A DNA stretch of 33,773 nt, taken from NCBI GenBank assembly GCA_021779955.1, contig JAJXZS010000026.1, positions 1-33,773 on the forward strand. Reading direction: 5' to 3'. A program made the translations under genes and the position numbers. Below the pieces are notes generated by a model. That model was not told the DNA's origin and did no database searches. It saw nothing but the letters and a program-made list of their open reading frames with translations. Source of the stretch: Chloroflexota bacterium. GTDB taxonomy: Bacteria > Chloroflexota > Anaerolineae > Anaerolineales > Anaerolineaceae. Of the stretch, positions 1-7,271 are shown piece after piece (the first letter of the stretch is position 1; every line of letters starts with the position of its first letter).

Positions 1-7
1 TTAGGTT

Positions 8-86
8 GTGAGCGGCTCAAGTACGGAATGGGAGCTCCCCAACGGGCAGCAGCGAGCGCGTAGGGGAGAAGCAGCGGGCAGGCATC
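8..86. repeat. 79-bp direct repeat, copy 1
   Basis: Compared by eye with 213-291, the last 42 bp (45-86) are identical to 250-291. The preceding 37 bp (8-44) align without gaps to 213-249 at 25 of 37 positions. The two copies are offset by exactly 205 bp. The pattern of an identical 3' part and a diverged 5' part suggests either selection on the 3' part or recent partial gene conversion; this is inference. Confidence 0.85.
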
Positions 87-152
87 CTGACGTCAGCTTG
101 GCTGCGCACACTCCAGCCGCTTCGTCCCGAGTCGAAAGGCCCTGTACAAGGC

Positions 153-205
153 GGGAGGGTCTCGCAGCGCATCAGAGCGAGACGCTTCACCGCGCAGACC
201 CTCCC
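153..205. repeat. Nested inverted repeat between the two direct repeats
   Basis: Ten bases at 153-162 (gggagggtct) are the exact reverse complement of 196-205. Inside, 159-165 (gtctcgc) is complementary to 177-183. The two pairings overlap and so are alternatives. An RNA read from either strand could fold two ways, but no function is evident. Confidence 0.5.
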
Positions 206-212
206 TTACGGG

Positions 213-291
213 GTGAGAGGCTTCCGCAGGGAATCGGTGCACCCTACCTGGCAGCAGCGAGCGCGTAGGGGAGAAGCAGCGGGCAGGCATC
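213..291. repeat. 79-bp direct repeat, copy 2
   Basis: Second copy of the repeat at 8-86; 42 bp at 250-291 are identical to 45-86. It lies 24 bp before the pepF terminator hairpin, so on the minus strand it is downstream of the terminated transcript. No terminal inverted repeats or target duplications were seen, so nothing marks it as an insertion sequence. Confidence 0.85.
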
Positions 292-310
292 GCGTCGTCC
301 ACAAATGCAG

Positions 311-339
311 CAAAACAGGCAGGGAAGCTTCCCTGCCTG
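311..339 (-). terminator. Rho-independent terminator of pepF
   Basis: A perfect 24-bp palindrome spans 316-339, giving a 12-bp stem at most. On the minus strand it is followed by TTTTG, and it begins about 20 nt after the pepF stop codon. This fits an intrinsic terminator for pepF. Confidence 0.75.
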
Positions 340-360
340 CTGACGTTTGGACCATTGCCG

Positions 361-2136
361 TTATTTGCTTGACTTCTCCAGGTTGTCGATCAATCCGGTC
401 AGTACATCGAAGCCGCCCTGCCAGAAGGAAGCCTTGCGCACGTCGACACCTGCGTCGAGCAGGATCTTCATCGGCGCTTCGGACCCGCCTGCCGCAAGCA
501 GCTTCACATACTTGGGCTTGAACGATTCGCCCTCTTCCTTGAAGCGCTTGTACAGGGCAAGCACAAGGAGTTGGCCAAAGGTGTAGGCATACACATAGAA
601 CGGCGTGGCATAGATGTGCGGGATGGAGACCCATTCCCACTTGAACTCATCCGATAGCTCGACGGCATCGCCGAACTGCTTCTCGAGATTCTTGTAATAG
701 GCATCAGAAATCTCGTCCACCGAGGCGCCTTGGATCACCATCGCGTGGGCTTCCTTCTCGAAGAGGGCAAAGAATGCCTGGCGCTGAATGGTGGCATAAG
801 CATCGTCCATCTGGCGGAAGACCAGGTCGCGCCTGACCGCTTCGTCAGTTTCGGTGGCCAGCAGGCGGTCGACGAGCATCATCTCGCCAAAGGTGGACGC
901 TGTCTCGGCCAGCGGCAGGTTCGCATGCTGGGTGAATAGCGAATGGTGCTCGGCCAACATCGAATGGATGGCATGCCCAAGCTCGTGCGCCATGGTGGCG
1001 ACGTCGTCGGCATGCCCCTGGTAATTCAGCTTGACCCAGGGCGTGAGCCCGGGTGTGACGGTCCAGCAAAAAGCTCCGCCCTGCTTGCCCTTGCGCACCT
1101 CGGAATCCAGGTGATCCTCATCCAACACGCGCTGCGCCAGTCTCTCGAAACGCGGATCGAACTCGCGGAATGAATCGAAAACGGTTTCCGCTGCCTTGTT
1201 GAAGGGATATGGCTTGTCTGCTTTGGTTACAGGCGCATAGATATCGTACCGGCGTAGTTTCTTCATGCCCAGCAGGCGCGCCTTGAGCTTGAAGAAGCGC
1301 TGAAAAACGCCGACGTTCTTCTGGCAAACATCGAGCAGCGTGTCGATCACCTCGTCTGGCAGGTCGTTGGCGAGGTTGCGTGCAGAAATCGGGCTGGAGT
1401 AATGGCGGAGGTTGATCTGCTCGTTGCGCCAATCGCGCACCAGGGTCTGATAGATCTGACCCAGGATGGGGCCGTCGTTGCCGTAGACGCGGTAGAGCTC
1501 CTGGAAAGCGCGGGCTCTCAGCTCGGGGTCGCTCTGCCGGACGTACATCATCACCTCGCCGCGGGTCAGTTCTTTAACTTCGCCATCCACCTCTACTTTG
1601 AAACCATAGCGGTTGGTGATGGAGTCGTAGAGCGTGTTGAAGGCGTTCACACCTGTCACATTCTTGGTGTTGATGACCTTCTCCTCAGGTTCAGAAACGG
1701 TATGCGGTTTGAAGTGGCGCATGGCTTCGAGCCAGTACCGGTAATCGCCACTTTCCTTCATCAGGCGGTCAGCTGCGGTATCGGCAAGGTCCTTCCACCA
1801 CAGATCGAAGAAGAGGATGCGGTTCTCGGTTTCGGCGATCACCTGGTCGGTTTGGGCTGTCAGCGTAAGCGCCGCCTGGTTCTGCGTATCCTCGGTGAAC
1901 CACAAACCGGAGTATCCGTTGAGTTTGTGCAGAACCCGGGATATCTCCTCAAGGGCATGGATCGTGGCCATAAAATCGGAAGAAGAAATATCCTCTTTCA
2001 GGATCGCCCGCCTTCTCTCGAATTCGGTCACCATCTTTTCCAGGTCGGCAAAGGCCGCCTTGATCTTCACGTCCGGGTTCGAGTAGATATCGGTCAGGCT
2101 CCAGCGTTTTTGGGTGTACCTTTTCACAGTTGCCAT
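361..2136 (-). CDS. pepF: Oligoendopeptidase F-type M3 metallopeptidase
   Basis: Cytoplasmic zinc peptidase of family M3 (M3B), which cleaves short peptides during protein turnover. The 591-residue length is normal. The zinc motif HELGH is at residues 384-388, with a glutamate (E411) in the LAETASTFGE segment as the likely third ligand. An N-terminal helical domain precedes the catalytic domain, as in the family. There is no signal peptide. The ATG at 2136 is preceded by an AGAGGG ribosome site about 6 nt away. The gene appears monocistronic: its own promoter lies upstream and a strong terminator follows. The neighbouring phosphatase gene is about 200 nt upstream on the same strand and ends in its own terminator. 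Confidence 0.93.
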   Translation of the reverse strand: MATVKRYTQKRWSLTDIYSNPDVKIKAAFADLEKMVTEFERRRAILKEDISSSDFMATIHALEEISRVLHKLNGYSGLWFTEDTQNQAALTLTAQTDQVIAETENRILFFDLWWKDLADTAADRLMKESGDYRYWLEAMRHFKPHTVSEPEEKVINTKNVTGVNAFNTLYDSITNRYGFKVEVDGEVKELTRGEVMMYVRQSDPELRARAFQELYRVYGNDGPILGQIYQTLVRDWRNEQINLRHYSSPISARNLANDLPDEVIDTLLDVCQKNVGVFQRFFKLKARLLGMKKLRRYDIYAPVTKADKPYPFNKAAETVFDSFREFDPRFERLAQRVLDEDHLDSEVRKGKQGGAFCWTVTPGLTPWVKLNYQGHADDVATMAHELGHAIHSMLAEHHSLFTQHANLPLAETASTFGEMMLVDRLLATETDEAVRRDLVFRQMDDAYATIQRQAFFALFEKEAHAMVIQGASVDEISDAYYKNLEKQFGDAVELSDEFKWEWVSIPHIYATPFYVYAYTFGQLLVLALYKRFKEEGESFKPKYVKLLAAGGSEAPMKILLDAGVDVRKASFWQGGFDVLTGLIDNLEKSSK

Positions 2137-2158
2137 AAAGACCCTCTTTTAAGAATGT

Positions 2159-2174
2159 CTGCACGCTCGTGCAG
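2159..2174. promoter_or_regulatory. Hairpin in the pepF leader
   Basis: ctgcacg at 2159-2165 pairs with cgtgcag at 2168-2174 across a 2-nt centre. It sits between the putative -10 box and the pepF ribosome site, about 20 nt from the start codon. It could be a repressor operator or an RNA hairpin; the sequence does not decide. Confidence 0.35.
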
Positions 2175-2226
2175 TGCAGATGAAATGTCAGTATTCTGCG
2201 GTATGAACAACCACAGACAGGATTCA

Positions 2227-2232
2227 ATTATA
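2227..2232 (-). promoter_or_regulatory. Putative -10 box of pepF
   Basis: A perfect TATAAT on the minus strand lies about 90 nt upstream of the pepF start codon. No good -35 hexamer is found 16-18 nt further upstream, as for several other promoters in this window. The predicted leader is about 80 nt and contains the 2159-2174 hairpin. Confidence 0.45.
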
Positions 2233-2284
2233 CACGAAGGGCTGAATGGCGGATGGCACTGAAGGAAGAGAGGAATTCTGGCGA

Positions 2285-2320
2285 TGAGAAAAGATGCCCC
2301 AGATCAACCGAATCGGGGCA
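2285..2320 (-). terminator. Probable terminator of the phosphatase gene
   Basis: On the minus strand TGCCCC (2320-2315) pairs with GGGGCA (2300-2295), followed by TCTTTTCTC. The stem is only 6 bp with a long loop that can pair further internally. The position, 25 nt after the phosphatase stop, supports a terminator. Confidence 0.5.
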
Positions 2321-2345
2321 AACGCTTTTATGGGGTGACCTGTAA

Positions 2346-3131
2346 CTACTGGAGCGCGTGTATCTTTTCGAGTATGGCTTTATGAATCAACGGGTTTGCT
2401 GCGATCATGGCATAAGGCGGCTTAAGGTAGTCCGGGCCGCCATTAATATCGGTCACAACGCCGCCCGCTTCCTCGACAATGAGCGCCCCAGCGGCAATGT
2501 CCCATGGGTGGATCGAAAGCTCCCAGTAGCCGTCGAATCTGCCACAGGCTACGTAGCAAACGTCGAGCGCGGCCGATCCCAGGCGCCTGACCCCCTGGCT
2601 ATTGCGCGTAAGCTCAGAGAAGTAGCGCATGTTGCGGTCGAAATCTTGCCCCTGGCGGTCGTAAGGGAAGCCTGTCACCAGCAGGGTTTTAATCAGCTCG
2701 CCCACTTCCGTAACATGGATGGGCTCCCCGTTCAACCATGCGCCTTTGCCTCGTTCGGCGCTGAAGCATTCATCGAGGGATGGATCGTAAACCACGCCCA
2801 TCTGCACCTCTCCGCGGTACTGATAGGCGATCGAGATCGAATAAATGGAGAGCCGGTGCGAGTAGTTTACCGTGCCGTCCAGCGGGTCGACGATCCAGCA
2901 GCTGTCGCGCATGCCGTTGACCGCGCCGCTTTCCTCGGAGAGGATCGAGTGATCAGGATAGCGGGTGCGAATCTGGCCCAGGAGATAATCCTCGCTTTGC
3001 TGGTCCATCTCGGTGACCACGTCCACCTCGCCCTTGAAGCGGATTTCGTGAAGAGTGTGAAATCCCTCGTGAACGATCTTGCCTGCGTTCATTGCGAGCG
3101 TAATGATCTCATCCAGTGTGGGTTGGGTCAT
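2346..3131 (-). CDS. Inositol-monophosphatase-family phosphatase
   Basis: Mg2+-dependent sugar or inositol monophosphatase (IMPase/SuhB/CysQ superfamily), cytoplasmic. The family signatures are present: the metal-binding Glu pair in LSEES (residues 66-67), DPLDGT at 82-87, and the C-terminal WDIAAGALIVEEAGG motif. Its 261 residues match the family size. The start codon at 3131 lies 3 nt after the stop of the HD hydrolase gene and its GGAGAG ribosome site is inside that gene, so the two are translationally coupled. The substrate cannot be told from sequence: inositol-1-phosphate, fructose-1,6-bisphosphate, histidinol phosphate and PAP phosphatases all share these motifs. Confidence 0.9.
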   Translation of the reverse strand: MTQPTLDEIITLAMNAGKIVHEGFHTLHEIRFKGEVDVVTEMDQQSEDYLLGQIRTRYPDHSILSEESGAVNGMRDSCWIVDPLDGTVNYSHRLSIYSISIAYQYRGEVQMGVVYDPSLDECFSAERGKGAWLNGEPIHVTEVGELIKTLLVTGFPYDRQGQDFDRNMRYFSELTRNSQGVRRLGSAALDVCYVACGRFDGYWELSIHPWDIAAGALIVEEAGGVVTDINGGPDYLKPPYAMIAANPLIHKAILEKIHALQ

Positions 3132-3134
3132 GAT

Positions 3135-3770
3135 TCAACGCTCTCCTTTGACCTCGGCCAGCAGCTGGACAAAGAACTCATCCAGGTAAAGGCTGCGCTC
3201 ACGAGCTAACTGCTTTGCGGTTGGCGTAAACAGTCGGCTCTCGATTTTGCGCAGCTTGAAAAGATATTCATGATAGGCGCTGTGCTGTTCCCCTGGAATT
3301 TCCTTGCCTGTTTCGAGGAATTGCTTAGAGGGTTCTGATACGAAAGGTGTGCCTGCCAGCGCTGCATAGACCACTACCCGGATTGCGCCGATGGCTCCCA
3401 GGACGTCGAGCTTGTCCGCGTCGAAAAGACATTTGGCTTCGATCGTCGCGGGCGGCTCCCTGTCATCACGAAAACGGTGGGCACGAATGCAATGTTGTAC
3501 CGCGGCGATGCGCTCCGGGCTCCAGCCTTCCTCAGCCAGCACTTTGCCCGCGAACTCTGCTGAACGCAGGTGGTGTGCGAGACGTACCTCGCTGCCCGGT
3601 GTGGTTCCGTCTGCATCGTGAAGCAGGGCAGCCGCATGGACGATCTCAATATCGGCTCTTTCAGCTTTTGCCAGGCGCTCTGCCATGGTATAGACCCGCT
3701 CGATATGGCTGAAGTCGTGGACAGCATCGGTGTGCTGGTACCATGTTCTTGCGTTTTCCAATGTCAGCAT
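3135..3770 (-). CDS. HD-domain phosphohydrolase (YedJ-like)
   Basis: Small soluble metal-dependent HD hydrolase of 211 residues. The motif series is complete: H22 in HDFSHIERV, H51-D52 in AALLHDAD, a histidine pair in HCIRAHRFR, and a later DADKLDVLGAIG segment typical of the YedJ/uncharacterised HD group. Such proteins hydrolyse phosphate esters of nucleotides or related compounds, but this subgroup has no fixed substrate. The gene lies 26 nt downstream of hutI and 3 nt upstream of the phosphatase gene. It has a poor ribosome site, so expression probably depends on the operon. A role beside hutI is not obvious. Confidence 0.88.
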   Translation of the reverse strand: MLTLENARTWYQHTDAVHDFSHIERVYTMAERLAKAERADIEIVHAAALLHDADGTTPGSEVRLAHHLRSAEFAGKVLAEEGWSPERIAAVQHCIRAHRFRDDREPPATIEAKCLFDADKLDVLGAIGAIRVVVYAALAGTPFVSEPSKQFLETGKEIPGEQHSAYHEYLFKLRKIESRLFTPTAKQLARERSLYLDEFFVQLLAEVKGER

Positions 3771-3796
3771 GGATTCAATCCAATCTCGATAAGAAA

Positions 3797-5059
3797 TTAA
3801 GCCTGTGAAGCAGAGGGGTAAATAACCCCTTTCTTAATCACCGTTTGGATCAGGTTACCCCCGAAACGATACGCCAGGTCGCGATAATCGTCTGTCGAAA
3901 GGATGAGCAGGTCGGCTTGTTTACCCGGCTCAAGCGTGCCAATTCGATCCGCTCGACGGATGGCGGCCGCTGCGTTGATGGTCGCTGCTGCGATCGCCTG
4001 GGAAGGCGTGAGCCCCATCGCACGGCAGGCCAGCGCAATGACAAATTGCATGTTCCCGCACCAGGCAGTTCCGGGGTTGATGTCAGATGCCAGGGCGAGC
4101 AGTCCGCCCGCCGCGATGATCTCTTTTGCGGGCGTGTAGTGCGGGTCACCCAGTCCAAAGGGCGTACAGGGCAGAGCAACTGCAACGGTGTCGCTTTGCG
4201 CCAGGTTGCGAATGTCTTCCCCAGAGGTCTTCACCAGGTGATCGGCCGATGCAGCGCTCATCTCGGCAGCCAGGCTGGCGCCGCCAAGATTTTCGAACTC
4301 GTCGACGTGTAATTTGAGCGGGAATCCCTGGTCTTTTGCGCAGGAAAGGATCCTGCGGGTCTGCTCGAGATCGAATACGCCCTTCTCGCAGAAAACATCC
4401 ACGAAGGGCAGCGGTTCGGCAGGGCAATTTTCCTGCCACCAGGCTATGACCGCAGGGATCATTTTGGCAACAAGCAGATCGACGTAACCTTCCACGTTTC
4501 CTGAGTATTCAGGCGGTACCGCATGAGCACCGAGAAAAGTCGGGGCCAACTCCAGCGGACCTTCGTGGTCGAGTTCGCGGATCGCCTTTAGCTGCACCAG
4601 TTCGGCGCCAGTCTCCAGTCCGTAGCCCGTTTTCACTTCGGCTGTGGTCGTACCGTTTCGGAACATGGCGTTCAGCCTGCTTCGAGTCTGTCCGAGAATC
4701 GTCTCGTACGCGGCTTCGCGCGTGGCTTGCACCGTGGCGTTGATACCCCCGCCGGCAGCCATGATCTCCATATAGCTTTTACCCTCGAGACGCATTTCGA
4801 ATTCTTTCGCGCGGCTGCCTGCCCACACTACATGCGTGTGCGGATCTACAAAACCGGGCATCACGACTCTCCCAGCCGCTTCCAGCGTCTCTTCGGCCGG
4901 AAATTTGGCCAGGAGCTCTGCAGTCCTGCCGGTTTCAACGATGCTGCTGCCGCGGATGAGAACCGCTCCGTCTTCCATAATGCCCAGGCGGCCCAAATCG
5001 CTTCCGCGCTGCGGACCGCCGGAGAGTGTGATCAGTTGGGACGCGTGCGTGATCAACAT
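3797..5059 (-). CDS. hutI: Imidazolonepropionase
   Basis: Third enzyme of histidine degradation; it hydrolyses 4-imidazolone-5-propanoate to N-formimino-L-glutamate. It is an amidohydrolase-superfamily protein of 420 residues, normal for HutI. Metal ligands are seen in VDPHTHVVW (H74, H76) and in KLHVDEFENLGG (H251, E254). The segment TAEVKTGYGLET (139-150) is also typical of HutI. An AGAAGG ribosome site precedes the ATG. hutH, hutU and hutG are not in the window. The upstream neighbour, 57 nt away on the same strand, is an MFS transporter that might import a substrate; this is inference only. Confidence 0.93.
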   Translation of the reverse strand: MLITHASQLITLSGGPQRGSDLGRLGIMEDGAVLIRGSSIVETGRTAELLAKFPAEETLEAAGRVVMPGFVDPHTHVVWAGSRAKEFEMRLEGKSYMEIMAAGGGINATVQATREAAYETILGQTRSRLNAMFRNGTTTAEVKTGYGLETGAELVQLKAIRELDHEGPLELAPTFLGAHAVPPEYSGNVEGYVDLLVAKMIPAVIAWWQENCPAEPLPFVDVFCEKGVFDLEQTRRILSCAKDQGFPLKLHVDEFENLGGASLAAEMSAASADHLVKTSGEDIRNLAQSDTVAVALPCTPFGLGDPHYTPAKEIIAAGGLLALASDINPGTAWCGNMQFVIALACRAMGLTPSQAIAAATINAAAAIRRADRIGTLEPGKQADLLILSTDDYRDLAYRFGGNLIQTVIKKGVIYPSASQA

Positions 5060-5095
5060 GAGGAAATGCCTTCTCTACTTGGGCGTTACGCTTCG

Positions 5096-5101
5096 ATTAT
5101 A
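5096..5101 (-). promoter_or_regulatory. Possible -10 box for hutI
   Basis: TATAAT on the minus strand lies in the 57-nt gap between the MFS stop and the hutI start, about 37 nt before the ATG. There is no clear -35 element. It could give hutI and the two downstream genes their own promoter in addition to read-through from the transporter. Confidence 0.35.
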
Positions 5102-5116
5102 GCCCAACGTGGTGAT

Positions 5117-6316
5117 TTAAATCTGTTCGACGTTGGCAGCTATCTCGGCTTTGGGCAGGCGGATGAGGCTCAACGCAAGGAGGGCCAGCATGTTCAACAT
5201 CGCGGCCGAAAATCCATTGGCAGAGATACCGAAATGCCAGAGCGCAGGTCCGAGCACATCGCCCATTGCGCGGCCGATGGAAAAGGCAGCGATCAATAGC
5301 GCCATCATGGTTGCCCTTGCCCGGGGGAAGACTTCGGTCATCAACGGCAGCGAACTAATGATCGCAATTTCAAACGTGGCGTAATACAGGAACAGCCAGG
5401 CGAATACCCCGGTCAAGGAATGGTTGAAGAAAGGGAGGGATAACGAAACAATACCGTTTGCGATGAGCCCCAGGGCGACAGACTTCTGTTTGCCCAGGTG
5501 GTCGGCGAGATAGGCGGTCAGCCCCTCCCCCACAAGCTCGGAGATGCCGATGAGCAGCGATGCCGAGCCAAGTGCCGCGATCTCGACGCCGTAGGAGAAT
5601 TGTATCCATGCGCCAAAGACCACGTTGATCACCTCATTGGCGCCGCAAACGAACACCCCAAAGGCCATCCCGAGCAGGGCTGCCTTGTTAGTGAAGATCT
5701 TTCCAAAATCTTTGAAAACGCTGCTCGCGTTGTTTTCGATGCGGGTTTCCTTGGGGAGAAGGCGCCAGACGAGCAGCATCATAATTGCGGCAGCAATTCC
5801 CAATAAGAGGAAGGGGAAATACCAGGTTGTCTGTTCGATAATCCAACCCGCGATAGGCACAATAATAACAAACGAGAGAGCCCAAGAAGTTTCGGTGATC
5901 GCCAGGTAAAGACCGCGCTTCTCGTAGGGCACATGGTCGCCGACGTACGCTTGCATGGCAGGCAGAAAGAGATTATTGCCTAAATTACCAAGAAGAATCG
6001 CCAGGAAGAGCGTGGCGTAGCTGGGCAGCAATCCCGCAAGCAGAGTTCCCGCCAGTAAAATGCCAATACCAAGGAGCATGCCGGTTTTACGCCCCCTGCG
6101 ATCGGCGATCGGGGCAAGGAAGGGGGCTGCTGCGCTGGCGAGGAAGGAAAAGCCGATGGCCAGCGAGATCTTACTGATGTCTACCTGGAGATTTTGAGCA
6201 AAGACCGCCAGGTACGGGTAAACCACGCGCACCACTGAGGTGAGCATCAGGCGGGTCGAGGTGAAGAGCGCAACCCGGCCATTCAATTGCTTTAAGGTCA
6301 CTGGTTCTTCTGTCAT
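5117..6316 (-). CDS. MFS family transporter
   Basis: Integral membrane transporter of the major facilitator superfamily, 399 residues with about twelve hydrophobic segments. The loop 2-3 signature appears as ADRRGRKTG around residues 71-79, and a second, charged loop falls mid-protein. The substrate is unknown; it resembles drug-efflux or sugar-type MFS members and has no specific marker. An AAGG-type ribosome site lies just before the ATG. A strong minus-strand terminator ends only 14 nt upstream of the start codon, so transcription must begin inside or just before that hairpin or arrive by read-through. Confidence 0.88.
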   Translation of the reverse strand: MTEEPVTLKQLNGRVALFTSTRLMLTSVVRVVYPYLAVFAQNLQVDISKISLAIGFSFLASAAAPFLAPIADRRGRKTGMLLGIGILLAGTLLAGLLPSYATLFLAILLGNLGNNLFLPAMQAYVGDHVPYEKRGLYLAITETSWALSFVIIVPIAGWIIEQTTWYFPFLLLGIAAAIMMLLVWRLLPKETRIENNASSVFKDFGKIFTNKAALLGMAFGVFVCGANEVINVVFGAWIQFSYGVEIAALGSASLLIGISELVGEGLTAYLADHLGKQKSVALGLIANGIVSLSLPFFNHSLTGVFAWLFLYYATFEIAIISSLPLMTEVFPRARATMMALLIAAFSIGRAMGDVLGPALWHFGISANGFSAAMLNMLALLALSLIRLPKAEIAANVEQI

Positions 6317-6330
6317 AAACCTTCCCGGCT

Positions 6331-6369
6331 AATAAAACGCCCCCTCCACCAAATGAAACGGAGGGGGCG
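6331..6369 (-). terminator. Strong intrinsic terminator after the 85-aa gene
   Basis: Ten perfectly paired bases (cgccccctcc at 6338-6347 with ggagggggcg at 6360-6369) enclose a 12-nt loop. On the minus strand they are followed by TTTTATT. It terminates the 85-aa gene that stops at 6387 and sits directly ahead of the MFS start codon at 6316. Confidence 0.9.
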
Positions 6370-6386
6370 CGAATGGAAGAATTGGT

Positions 6387-6644
6387 TCAATCGATCGTAC
6401 TCTGCGGCCGTTCCGGTAAGTTGCTGAAATATACGGTCAGGCTGGTATAGGATTTGACCCTGCCTATTTTGATCAGCCAGTCCAGATCCTCGTTCACAAT
6501 GTGATGGCTGATATCGCGTTCTTCGACAGTGATGAAGTCACCCGAGCGAACGTCCTGAAATACCGTGTCGCCCCAATCGATGGCGATCGTTCCGTCTTGT
6601 AAAACCAATACCCATTGCCGGTTTACCGGGGTGCCTTCTGCCAT
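6387..6644 (-). CDS. Hypothetical 85-aa protein
   Basis: I do not recognise this family. It is a small soluble protein, acidic overall, with alternating hydrophobic stretches (WVLVLQDGTIAIDWGD, DWLIKIGRVKSYTSLTVYF) that suggest a small beta-rich fold. It has no cysteine and no membrane segment. The ATG is preceded by AGGA at 7 nt. It lies 72 nt downstream of the Rrf2 gene on the same strand and is closed off by a strong terminator, so the two may share a transcript. No function is proposed. Confidence 0.7.
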   Translation of the reverse strand: MAEGTPVNRQWVLVLQDGTIAIDWGDTVFQDVRSGDFITVEERDISHHIVNEDLDWLIKIGRVKSYTSLTVYFSNLPERPQSTID

Positions 6645-6716
6645 GTAATGATCCTATATCTCTTGTGCAGGGTGACTATGTGGATGCGAAAGTTACGAAC
6701 ACAAGAAGTCAATACA

Positions 6717-7115
6717 TTATGCAACAAAAGATGCAAATGTGGTAGTCCGAAGTCGTTTGACAAGTTCAGATTGTGCTTCGCACCAGACGTCGTGGATTGG
6801 GCAATGGTCACCGAAGGTGCACACATCAGCTTTCAGGGTGCATTCATTCAAAGCGATGGGACCATCAATGGCTTCGACAACCTCTAGTAGGTTGATCTGG
6901 TTGGCAGGGCGGGCTAATCTCACACCGCCCCGGGCTCCTCGAGAGGTGTGAATCAATCCCGCAATCGAGAGCTGAGAAATGATCTTGGCCAGGAAGGAGG
7001 GGGGAATCTTCTGCGTGTCGGCAATCTGATTGGTTGCAGCACGCTGGTTGTCATCGAGGCGGGTCAGAAAGAGCATTGCCCGTAACGCATAGTCGGCTTG
7101 GCGAGTGATCTGCAT
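6717..7115 (-). CDS. Rrf2-family transcriptional regulator
   Basis: DNA-binding regulator of the Rrf2 group (IscR, NsrR, RsrR, CymR relatives). It has 132 residues: an N-terminal winged helix (MQITRQADYALRAMLFL at the start, then KIPPSFLAKIISQL as recognition region) and the family signature SRGARGGVRLA at 58-68. Cysteines C92, C99 and C105 (C-X6-C-X5-C) are followed by C112. The first three match the position of the iron-sulphur ligands of IscR and NsrR, although the first gap is one residue longer than the X5 usual in IscR. A GAGGAAG ribosome site precedes the ATG. The gene is divergent from the thioesterase gene across 156 bp, a natural site for autoregulation. Confidence 0.9.
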   Translation of the reverse strand: MQITRQADYALRAMLFLTRLDDNQRAATNQIADTQKIPPSFLAKIISQLSIAGLIHTSRGARGGVRLARPANQINLLEVVEAIDGPIALNECTLKADVCTFGDHCPIHDVWCEAQSELVKRLRTTTFASFVA

Positions 7116-7259
7116 ATAATTCTTCCTCTTTTGGTAAAATGGGTAAAAACACTCTTTATTGTATTTATTCTATTCTACACCCAATTTGTACGAAAGTGAT
7201 AGGTGTAACCCTTTTACGGTGACCTTAGTCGCAGGCAGGGTGCATTCTTCTTACGGTTG

Positions 7260-7271
7260 TATAATCTTGAT
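7260..7271 (+). promoter_or_regulatory. -10 box and predicted leaderless start of the thioesterase gene
   Basis: A perfect TATAAT at 7260-7265 is followed by exactly 6 nt and then the ATG at 7272, so the expected transcription start is the A of the start codon. No Shine-Dalgarno sequence can exist on such an mRNA. The -35 region is poor. An upstream in-frame TTG at 7257 would lie before the transcription start and is therefore unlikely. Confidence 0.6.

Larger units (their letters stand above)
1..360. other. Non-coding GC-rich region with repeats and hairpins
   Basis: No open frame here looks like a gene: frames on both strands give low-complexity Arg/Ala/Gly-rich translations and none carries a recognisable motif. 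The stretch holds two copies of a ~79-bp repeat (8-86 and 213-291), a nested inverted repeat between them (153-162 pairs with 196-205; 159-165 pairs with 177-183), and the terminator of pepF at its right end. Any gene to which the left part belongs lies outside the window. Confidence 0.7.

Noticed and set aside
220-260. T-box-like string (minus strand AGGGTGCACCG) beside the repeat.
   Set aside because: The conserved TGG bulge and the rest of the antiterminator are missing, no specifier loop is seen, and the other repeat copy does not keep the string.
1402-2262. Long open frame (286 codons) on the strand opposite pepF.
   Set aside because: It mirrors pepF codon structure, has no family motif and no ribosome site. 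It is a shadow of a GC-rich gene.
2358-3209. Long open frame (283 codons) opposite the IMPase-like gene.
   Set aside because: Same reason: the real gene on the minus strand has complete catalytic motifs and operon spacing.
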